Part shown: piece by piece, positions 55,909 through 64,000 of the stretch | Layout of the letters: each line of letters begins with the position of its first letter | Numbering within the stretch: position 1 is the first letter of the stretch | Source: Phlegmacium glaucopus | Taxonomy: Eukaryota > Basidiomycota > Agaricomycetes > Agaricales > Cortinariaceae | DNA: 64,000 nt | Direction: 5' to 3' | Assembly: GCA_015039465.1 (NCBI GenBank) | Contig: MU130558.1 | Span: 250,704 to 314,703 of the forward strand | The notes under the pieces: model-generated | What the model was told of the DNA's origin: nothing | The model's database searches: none | Seen by the model: only the letters and a program-made list of their open reading frames with translations | Program-made: the position numbers and the translations under genes

Positions 55909-56800
55909 TCAGTCTTCCCCCAGCCAGAGACGCTCTCCGTCCTCCTCGTTCTCATCATCGTCATCATCTGAATACTCAGCTTTGGAATTTTCCATCTCCT
56001 CCAACCTCTTCCTTGAAATATCCAACAGCTCCTCCAACGGCGGTACATCCAACTTCTTCCTCGTGAAATAAGGAATCACCCTAAACGCTGCAACCGGCCT
56101 CTGAAAAACAGCTCCATCCAACTCCGCTACAATATATGCTCCTCCTCTGTTTCGCGAAATGATGATAAGTGGGCCATTATACCTCGCCCTCATTTTCCTA
56201 TTCAACGCCTTCTCTATAGCTGTGTTCCGCACCAACACCAAATCTCCCAAGTGAAAGTCGTAGTCGTGGATGACTCGCAAATGATCCTTCTCGAACTGGA
56301 GTGCTGCCTTGAGTCGAGTACTATGGACTTTCATGTAATGTTGCCAATTGGGACCTTCGCTTTTGAAGAGCGATAGCTCTTCGCGCTATGACTTCAGTCG
56401 ACGACAGTGCTGCTGCTGGTGGAGGTAAGAGATAGTTGGCCTCCGCGATGTCGAAAGGAAGTAAAGGGTGTGTGCCTGTCGTCGCGAAATACGGAGAGCA
56501 TCCCATCCTCCTCCTCACTGTAACTCTTTCCGCCCAAAACACTGAGTGCGCCACTGATGACCACTTGTTCTCCTCCCCATCACACGCCTTAAACAACGCC
56601 TGCCTCACATCAAAATGCGACCTCTCTACTATTCCATTCGCTCGCGAGTTATAACCTGATATGTGAATATGCCGAATATGGTGAACCTTCTCCAGGTAAT
56701 GCAACGCTTTAACAAAAGGGGCACCATTGTCTGTGACGATCTCCACCAAGGTCCCCCAACGATAAAGGATGTTGTGAAGAATGAAATTTGTGAGTGTCTT
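55909..56800 (-). pseudogene. Gypsy-4 integrase, 3' part only
   Basis: Reads (minus) LTNFILHNILYRWGTLVEIV at the cut edge, then [15 protein letters not shown] (second catalytic Asp), RANGIVERSHFDVRQAL (catalytic Glu), and after a frameshift near 56330, [38 protein letters not shown] and an acidic tail. It is close to the matching part of Gypsy-3. The upstream part of pol is replaced at about 56801 by fold-back element 4. Confidence 0.85.
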
Positions 56801-56801
56801 C

Positions 56802-57591
56802 AGTAATTTACAGTCCCCCAGGGATTCCGAGGAGTCCGAGCGGATCCGAGCGGAGTCCGAGGAGTCCGAGCAAATTCTGAGTGGAGTCCGAGGAGTCCGA
56901 GCAGATTCCGAGCGGAGTCCAAAGAGTGAGGTCTTTACACTAAGCCACTAATTCCGATCGGATTCCGATTGGACTCGGACTCAGCTCGGACTCAGCTCGG
57001 ACTGAACTCGGACTGAACTCGGACTGACTCGGACTGAACTCGGACTTTTGATGTTTTTACTCGGACTACTCGGATTCCGATCGGACTGGTGGGTGAGTGT
57101 AAAGTCTTGCAAAGAGTCCGAGCATATTCTGAGTGGATCTAAGCAAATAAGACACAAATTGGCTGGGAAAATACTTCTGTTAAGGTTTTGTTAAGGTTTT
57201 GTTAAGGTTTTGTTAGGGTTTTGTTAAGGTTTTTTTAAGGTTTTGTTAAGGTTTTTTGTTAAGGTTGTGTTAAGGTTTTTGATAAGGTCAGGGAGGTATA
57301 TATTTTGTTAAGGTTTTGTTAAGGTTTTGTTAAGGTTTTTTTAAGGTTTTTTTAAGGTTTTTTTAGGGCTTTGATAAGGTTGGGGAGGTATATAGGTTCC
57401 AGTCTGAGTGAGTCCGAGTGAGTCCGAGCAGTCTGAGCGGAGTCCGAGCGAGTCCAAGCAGTCCAAGCGGATTCCAAGCACATTCTGCTTGGAATACACT
57501 CAAATACACTGAAAAAGTGCTCGGACTCGCTTGGACTCCGCTCGGATCCGCTCGGACTCTGTCGGATTCCCTGGGGGAGTGTAAAGACCTC
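56802..57591. mobile_element. Fold-back element 4 (GAGTCCGAG type), non-autonomous
   Basis: Left terminus AGTAATTTACAGTCCCCCAG, right terminus (complement) GAGGTCTTTACACTCCCCCA. The left part is built of GAGTCCGAGCGGATTCCGAG words, and the right half of the same words inverted around 57000-57120 and 57400-57570. The centre is a 12-bp tandem array (GGTTTTGTTAAG) at about 57175-57375. No exact TSD could be defined. It abuts the truncated Gypsy-4 integrase. No coding capacity. Confidence 0.75.
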
Positions 57592-57967
57592 CGACTTCAA
57601 ACGATTCAGGTACACTGATCATTAACAGTCGTCACAATGTCAAGTTTGTGTATCAATCTGAGGACTTGCGCTTTGTAGACTTGTTAAGGCCTAGAGCAGC
57701 GGTCGTCTTTGAGAGAGATGAAGAGTAGAGAGTTCGTCTATCAAAGACTAGGTACCGTATCTAGTACAAGATGCGTAGGTTTATATACAAAGTCGGTAAA
57801 TGAAAGGCATGAGGTAAAGAATAAGTAAACATGTGTTCGACACATGTATGAAAAGAGAACCGTAACTGCATGTAAGTGAAACAATGAATGTAGCATGTAG
57901 TATGCATGTGTGATAAAGTAAAATGGAATGAAAAAGGTGCGTACGCAGCATGTATGAAATTGTAACA
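57592..57967 (-). mobile_element. Partial LTR of another retroelement
   Basis: On the minus strand, the purine tract AGCGGAGGGG (57970-57980) is followed by TGTTACAATTTC, an LTR start. A TATATAAA box lies near 57785. The LTR runs leftward to the edge of fold-back element 4, where it seems truncated. Confidence 0.55.
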
Positions 57968-58669
57968 TTACCCCTCCGCTAGACTCTTGAAAACTCCTGG
58001 TTTCAACAACTGTAGAGTCTCTTCGCAAGCTGACAACATTTGAGGACATGACCAGGTTCATTGCAGAGGACGCAATGGTTTGGAACTGTTCACATGGTGT
58101 CGAGAGTCTGAAGTTGTTGTTATTCTTCGTTGTCAGGGATATAAATTGGGCTGTCTTTGGAGCCGATGTCTTCTGAAGCAGTAGAGTATTTGGTTGAAAT
58201 TTCAGAAATGGAAACATGAGTGACAGGAAGGACTATTGTGTTGATGGGCACAATGGGAATAGATTTTGCAGACGATGGAGTTGGTGAAGGAGTATCTGAG
58301 ACTGGTATATTTGTCATCTGAGGTGTGTTCTTGAAAGTGACTGGAGACCATTGATGTTTTCGATGGTGTCTGATCAATGGGGCGAGTTTCAAGACAAGGC
58401 CACCTTCTCTCATATGGTCGAAGAGAAGGTTTGTCGTTATTCGTTGTCGTTTGACTTCTTTCTCTAGTCGTCGTATTGTCTGTTTGGTTTTGAAATAATG
58501 GCGAAATTGACAGTTCAAGTCGCTACGATCCCAAAGAAGGTCTTTGATCAATTCGAGGTTGTTTTTGTTTTTGAGTATACAGTCAAGTTCGTGTGAGTCG
58601 AAATATTCAACATTGGAAAGATATCATTTTCAGCAGAAGAAGGGGGAGAAGAGGAAAGTCAATGAGTGC
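57968..58669 (-). pseudogene. Retroelement protein end with zinc knuckle
   Basis: The frame 58551-58120 continues leftward from about 58640 (ELDCILKNKNNLELIKDLLW) with a basic helical block (FRHYFKTKQTIRRLEKEVKR), KLAPLIRHHRKHQWSPV, a Pro/Ser/Thr-rich linker and GSKDSPIYIPDNEE. In another frame just beyond the stop is a CX2CX4HX4C zinc knuckle, CVLCNEPGHVLKC, so the C-terminal part is out of frame or read through. A polypurine tract and LTR start follow. It looks like a gag-type RNA-binding protein at the end of a retroelement. The family is not identified. Confidence 0.5.
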
Positions 58670-59990
58670 TGATGTAACTGCACAGAGGTTGTTGAGAAAA
58701 GGTGTATTTTCAAGATTATAAAATCTCTACTCAAAACAATCACTCAATCAATACTTTATACAATCTTAATAATGCAAGTTGGGTTTTCTAGAAAGTATAA
58801 CCTTTCCAATATTTTGAATTCACTTCAACTAAACACACACAACAACAATAATAATTTGGATCAATTAAAGGATGATCAAACCTGTAAAGTGGTTTTGCAA
58901 TTTATGGCTTGCACCAACAATCAGTAGAAGAATTCCTAAGACTTCTCTGATTGATTTACAATTTGTGTACACAAAAGTCCAAGACTTTGTTACAACTTCA
59001 ACACAATTGCATACACAAGAAGACTCAAACTTCTGCTATGACTTTAACACAATTGCATACACAAGAAGCCCTCTTGCTTCTGCTATGACTTTAAACACAA
59101 CAACAACTTTTACAACAATTCAACAATTATTGCAACAAGTCAAACAACTCTGAGAAACTGATTTATTTTCAAGTCCACTACTCAAAGACAAGTGTTCTTG
59201 CTCAATGTCTAAGACAGTGAGCTGTCCTAGGTTGCAATTGAGGGGGGGAAAGAAAGAATCCAATTTTCTGACTATTTACAAACCCTGGGAGGTATTTTAT
59301 ACATTTGAGATATTTAAAAATAGATAATGTCCAAAAATAGATAATGTCCAAAAATAGATATACTGGTTCCTGGTACCTTTACTTTGGTTCTGGCACCATG
59401 TGCACTCATTGTTCCTGAAAATATAGGGGTTGTCTATTTTTAGCCCCATGTTACTAATTTTAGGTAGTTTCCACCCCTCTTGGTGGGAACTGTGCCTATT
59501 GTGCCTGGAAACAATCTTTATGATTGTTCAGCACTCCCCCTATCCTTAATCATCATGATTGCCACACAATCACATGGTTCCACTATCTTGGTTATTCTGC
59601 TTCCACTGTTGCTAGGGCACCAACTTCCCCTGAATATTTATTAATAATATTCTGTTGCTCCAAAATCACACCCCATGACATTGCTAACCCAATATTGTTT
59701 ATTTAACTTTTCCTGTGCCAAGTCTATAAGGATATTCATGGATTTATTGGTTTTAATCCAGACATGCAATTTGTAGTGTAACAAATGATAGTCTATTGAC
59801 CACACTTATTAACTATATGCATTTAAGTCACACAGTAATAGGTCTAATCAGCAGTTGTAGGGTAGACAACTCTGATTCCCTTGTCTATTATCAGTTGTAT
59901 TAGCCAGTTATTGGTGCATTAATTAATATTTATGCTGAAATAATAGATAAAAATTGCAAAAACCATGCTTATGCAGATTTAAATCATATC
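58670..59990 (-). mobile_element. Long LTR (about 1.3 kb) truncating the Gypsy-2 integrase
   Basis: On the minus strand it starts TGATATGATTT and ends GCAGTTACATCA. It is related to the nested LTR at 18905-20275 (shared GGTTATACTTTC…AACTTGCA). It contains a roughly 50-bp tandem unit (GACTTTAACACAATTGCATA with ACAAGAAG; about 58960-59095). It begins exactly where the Gypsy-2 integrase frame is lost. Flanks AGTGC and ACGGA do not match, so a simple solo-LTR insertion is not proven. Confidence 0.6.
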
Positions 59991-60680
59991 AACGGACAAG
60001 ATAGAGTCATATCCTTCTGCAGGTGGTAGATCGGTGATGAAGTCCATAGAGCAATTAGCGAATGGACGAGTCGATTTCACTCCTTCTACAGGCATAAAGG
60101 CCGGTTTCAAGGGATTTCTGTCAATTTTGAACTGTTGACAAGTTCCACAACCTTGAACGTAGTTCTTCACGAAGGTTCGGAGTCCGGGCCACCAGTAGTG
60201 TTGACAAACAGCATTGTAAGTCTCGAGCTCACCGGGGTGTCCAGCCGTCTCAGGATCGTGGAACATCTTGACTATGTCCTTTCGTAGTTCAAAGTCTTTT
60301 GGAATATAGTTCTTTCCCTTGTAGAAGAGAACTCGTTTCCCGTTAAATTCTTCAGTTGTCCAGTCATTCAAATCCTTCTGTATAGTAGAGGATCCTGTGT
60401 CGAGTAATAATTTTATTGCTTCGGCAGCGTCAAGATCTAAATCATCGGCGGAAGCAATTCGTTCTTGTAAATCGGTATCAATGAGGTTGAGGAAAAGACT
60501 ATCTGGGAGTAGAACAATGTCTTCATTATCATTGTCTTCTTTAGGACAATAGTCGGGTCGTCTTGAGAGGGTGTCCGATTGTATCATTTTGTTGCCGGCT
60601 AAGTGGACCAATTTCACATTGAATTCAGAGAGAAATAAAGACCAACGGGCTTGTCTTCGGTTCAGTTTCTTCGCTTCTCA
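59991..60680 (-). pseudogene. Gypsy-2 integrase, truncated
   Basis: After the RNase H end (RRQARWSLFLSEF, then KLVHLAGNKMIQSDTLSRRP) comes the integrase zinc finger (HDPETAGHPGELETYNAVCQ … VQGCGTCQQFK) and the first catalytic Asp in CSMDFITDLPPAEGYDSIL. The frame stops at the LTR at 59990, so the second Asp and the Glu are missing. A TGA at 60679-60681 separates it from the RNase H frame (YY-stop-EAKKLNRR). Confidence 0.88.
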
Positions 60681-62600
60681 ATAATATGTCAGGTTCTTGT
60701 GGTCTGACAATATAATCGTTGTATGAGAGGATCCTTGAATATAGTGTCGCCATTCTTGGAGTCCTCTAATGATTGCAAGTAATTCTCTGTCGTAGATTTC
60801 GTAATTTTGTTCCGTCAGGGAGAATGTTTTCAAGATAAAGGAGACCAGGTGTCTGTCTCCATTTGAATCGAGCTGTGTGAGGACAGCCCCTGATGCGTAT
60901 TTTGAGGCGTCGCATTCAATCTGGAAAGGTTTTGTGTGGTCTGGCATCATCAGGATGGGTTCTTCAGTGAATCATTTCTTCAGGGTTTCGAATGCGTCTT
61001 GACATTCCTGTGTCCATTCAAACATCTTGTCTTTCTTCAAAAGATTGTTAAGGGGTCCAGCGAGTTCCGAGAATTTCTTGATGAATCTGCGGTAGAAATT
61101 TCCAAATCCAAGGAATGATCGTACTTCTTTGACAGTGGTGGGTGTAGGCCAATCTCTGATTCCTTTGAGTTTAGTAGAATCCATAGAGACTTTGCCTTCT
61201 TTGATGATCATTCCAAGATATTCAATTTTCTTTTTGTTGAATTCGCATTTCTTCGGTTTCAGGTATAAGTTGTTTTCCCGTAATCGTTGTAGGACCTTCT
61301 TCGTGATTTCTTCGAGATCTTTTTCGCATTTAGCAAAAATCAAGATGTCGTCCATGTAGACAATGACGTAGTCGCCTTCAATGAGGTCTTCAAAAATTGA
61401 ATCCATCATCGCCTGGAATGTAGCTGGGGAGTTGCACATGCCAAAGAACATAACTGTTGGTTCGAAAAGTCCTCTGTTCATTTTGAATGCAGCTTTCCAC
61501 TCGTCACCTTTCTTGATCCAGACATTGTTGTAACCTCTAAGGACGTCAAACTTGGTAAAACAAGTTGCACCTTTCAGTTTGTCCATAATTTCAGAGATCA
61601 AAGGTAGAGGGTAAGCATTTTTGACTGTGTGTTTGTTCAAATATCAGTAATCTTGGCAAGGTCGTAACTTTCCGTCTTTCTTGGAGACGAAGAAGAAAAG
61701 AGATGCCATTGGTGATTTTGATTTTCAAATATAACATCGTTTGAGGTTTTCTCTGAGGAATTTGTCCAGTTCTTTTTGTTCTTCTGGGGTGAGATCATAG
61801 ATTTCGGTTCAAATCCAGGTTTCATCTCAATTTTGTGATCCCAGGACTGTTGGTCAGGAAATCTGTCTGCTTTCTTTTCATTGAATACGTCAAGGAATTC
61901 GTGATATTCTTTTGGAACCAGTTTTTCAACCGGGATATCTTCCTTCTTGTCATACTTTTGTGCAAGTGTTTGCGAGGCAGATGTTTTTGCGTTGATCCAT
62001 AAGTCGTTGTCCATTTCACCAGTTATAAAAGCGATGAGGACTGATAGTTCGTCGTCATTGAGGGGGTTCAGTGTAGAATTCAAATATTCTTCTTTGTCAT
62101 CTTTGTCTTGAACTGAAGATTTCGGGTATTTCGGGAATTCTTGTTTTGAGGTGTCCTTTGTCATTTTTTGCTTAAAGAAGCGCTGTTTGCCAGTGTCCAT
62201 GTTTTCGTTTCTCCAGGAGAATGCTCCGGTCTTCCAGTTGATTTCCAGGTTGGTTTCTTGTAACCAAGGGAATCCAAGGATGATCTTCTGTTTTCCAAGT
62301 CCTGTGACGAGGAGTCGTTCTGTTTTCTGTTGTCCATTTACAATAAGATCAAGATCAACAAAGGTCTTGATAGTTCCCCGTTTGTTGGGTGTTCCATCTA
62401 CGTTAAAGACCTTCAGTGGTTCATCCAGTTTTTCGATCTTGAATCCAGATTTTCTTGTATAATTCTGGTCAATAAACTTTCCTCCAGCTCCAGTATCTAT
62501 GAGTCCTTGGGTTTTGATGTCTTCCTTAATCGATGTCTGGCCTACAATAATGATTGGAACAGAAATTGAATTGTTTGTTATTGTAGCGCTAAAGACAGAG
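60681..62600 (-). pseudogene. Gypsy-2 protease, reverse transcriptase and RNase H
   Basis: Protease: GLIDTGAGGKFIDQNY (DTG active site) and IILGFPWLQETN. RT: SPMASLFFFVSKKDGKLRPC, NAYPLPLISEIMDKLKGA, FTKFDVLRGYNNVWI (motif A), NSPATFQAMMDSIF, YVIVYMDDILIFA (catalytic MDD), KCEFNKKKIEYLGMII. RNase H: FQIECDASKYASGAVL, EIYDRELLAIIRGL and ILSDHKNLTYY. The frame is broken by TGA codons at 61725, 61644 and 60972 and by a frameshift near 61810. Each TGA lies at a conserved Arg position and is one transition from CGA. Active-site residues are intact. Confidence 0.92.
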
Positions 62601-62644
62601 TAAATATACAGAGATTAGGAGAGACTTGCATCGAGGAAGCTCTC

Positions 62645-63899
62645 TGTATTAAAAACCCTCATCATCTGCCTGTTTGAAGAACTCCTCTTTGTCTTCATCG
62701 TCCATCTTTGCCATCAAGGCTCGGATGTGGGAGTGTAATTCTTTTCCCTTCATCTTCTTGATTTCGGGGACTTCTGGCTTCTTCTGCCAGCTCTTCGTCG
62801 TGTTTGTGTTGGAGAGTGTCTTTGTGCAGTCTCAAGAAAGGTGTCCAGGCTGTTTGCATTTAAAGCAGAGCCCCTTTCTCATTGCATTGTTTCGTTCTTC
62901 CATGGACATTGTGTCAATGTCCATCGCGTTCAGGTCTTTCTTCTGGAAGTTCCATCGTCTTCCTTGTGGGTTCTGGTTTTTATTTGTTTGACCAGTTTTG
63001 TTCTGGTTCACGTTTCCTCAGGAAAAGGAGTTCATCATCCTCTTCCATTGATGGTCTAGGCGTGAAGCCCATTCGTACCATCCAGCAATCATTGTCAGTG
63101 GTTTTTCCAACGTCAGGATTCTTTGTTGTAATGAGGGGAGGATCGAGTCCTCAAATCATTCGGTAATTGCAACCTCATTTTTGAGGCCGCTTTTCTGGAC
63201 CAAGATCTTGAGTTGAGCAATATGCTCGTCAATTGAGGTCTTCTCCTGTCAGAAATATTTCAAATTGTTTAGGGCGTCGCCTTTCGAATCGTACTGTGCA
63301 AAGGCTTCCTCCAACTCTTTGAAGAAGTTGAGAATGGTTCCGAAATCTGGTTTGGCTCCCAGAAGTGTGTTGTCGAAGACATTCGAAACATATCCTTCTT
63401 TCCAAGAGGCTGCTTCGCCATCGTTGAGTAAAGAGAGCACAAAGGCAATCTTTTTCAAGTCGTCATTGTAGATCTTGTCATTGATCGTCAGGTACAATTT
63501 TGTTCCTAGAAGAAACTTCCTAAGTTCTTCTCTCTTGCCGGTAAAGGGCTTCAGCATGTTCAGTTTGATTTCTTTGGCTTCTTCAGAAGCCGGGGGGTTC
63601 ATGACAGCGTCAACCATGTCTTCTGATTTTGGTGTCGGGGATCGTGTCGGGGTTCGGTTTAGAAGTTCAGCAACTTCTTCTTCTGAGTTCATTTCGGGTA
63701 GTGGATAAGTCCACGGATCTGGTTTGGATCGGGTTTCGTCGGGATCAGAGAATAATTGGAATGGGTTAGATTCTTCTCGTGTAAAGTCCAATGGGTTTCT
63801 AGATGCGCTAAGTGCAGCAAGAGCTTGTTCTAGCGCTTCTTCTGTTGGTTCGTCTGTGGGTTTGGGAGGAGTAGAAAATTCTCCTTCGGTATCGTTCAT
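62645..63899 (-). pseudogene. Gypsy-2 gag with four in-frame TGA codons
   Basis: Starts at ATG 63899. An acidic N-terminus leads to the capsid core (IKLNMLKPFTGKREELRKFL, IAFVLSLLNDGEAASWKEGY, ELEEAFAQYD), then after TGA at 63249-63251 come SIDEHIAQLKILVQ, TGA at 63158, TGA at 63018 and the zinc knuckle CFKCKQPGHLS-stop-DC, where TGA (62832) replaces the usual Arg. The end is MDDEDKEEFFKQADDEGF. The stops sit at positions that fit Arg (CGA) codons. Protease follows in another frame. Confidence 0.88.
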
Positions 63900-64000
63900 A
63901 GATTGGGAAGACTGTGAAAGTCTATATGTCCCTCTTCTTCTGTTTCTTGAACTTGACGCCGTTGCTCAGAGGTTTGGGTGTCGAACAGATCTTTCACCAA

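Noticed and set aside
57352..57618. Ser-rich frames on both strands
   Set aside because: They arise from the GAGTCCGAG words of fold-back element 4.
57741..58217. 158-codon minus-strand frame
   Set aside because: It overlaps the retroelement frame with the zinc knuckle and runs into the LTR; no domain of its own.

Overview
The window looks like repeat-packed nuclear DNA of a mushroom-forming basidiomycete (Agaricomycetes). The evidence is short GT-AG introns of about 45-62 bp, a KDZ (Kyakuja/Dileera/Zisupton-type) transposase gene, Ty3/Gypsy elements, a DIRS/Ngaro-like tyrosine-recombinase retroelement, a LINE, an NB-ARC/TPR NLR-type gene and a CHAT-domain fragment. I cannot name the species. 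There is one 501-bp assembly gap (15939-16439).

Layout. 1-12.6 kb: a KDZ-type element with three genes: a leftward gene (5042 to 805), the transposase (5239-8892) and a second rightward coding region (about 8955-11498). It is interrupted by a fold-back element (1539-3116) and two solo LTRs of one family (3568-4129 and 9450-10030), each solo LTR with an exact 5-bp target-site duplication (TSD). 12.6-14.4 kb: a gene fragment, a palindrome, an inverted duplication and a small terminal-inverted-repeat element (13538-13958). 14424-23426: one LINE on the minus strand, bounded by a 9-bp TSD, containing a 1.84-kb element (15273-17116), an LTR (18160-20428) and a second LTR nested in that one (18905-20275). 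23490-25499: a DNA element with 178-bp inverted termini that carries a CHAT-domain fragment and an integrase fragment. 26143-28260: an intact five-exon flavin amine oxidase gene, the clearest ordinary host gene. 29.8-34.5 kb: a nearly intact DIRS/Ngaro-like element. 35470-35868: a three-exon gene for a small probably secreted protein. 38068-40.3 kb: an NLR-type gene, truncated and carrying a stop codon. 40.6-41.4 kb: a tandem array. 41.5-47.1 kb: Gypsy-1. 48.4-53.0 kb: an RT-deleted Gypsy (Gypsy-3). 53.0-56.8 kb: the 3' part of a related Gypsy (Gypsy-4). 56.8-57.6 kb: another fold-back element. 57.6-58.7 kb: the 3' end of a further retroelement. 58670-59990: a long LTR. 59.99-63.9 kb: Gypsy-2, truncated in its integrase.

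Two patterns stand out. First, Gypsy-3 and Gypsy-4 each carry, beyond the 3' end of pol, an intact intron-containing gene on the opposite strand. The two proteins share one architecture: helical N-terminus, acidic linker, paired Cys cluster and coiled coil. In Gypsy-4 the antisense gene is flanked by two copies of a hairpin plus polypurine-tract module, and the outer copy abuts the LTR. Second, four elements at 1539, 13538, 15273 and 56802 share near-identical termini (CTTTAC..TCCCCCA) but are filled with different short self-complementary words; two of them (three counting a one-mismatch repeat) have 8-10 bp TSDs. In addition, most internal stops in the retroelements read as CGA-to-TGA changes, consistent with CpG methylation and deamination.
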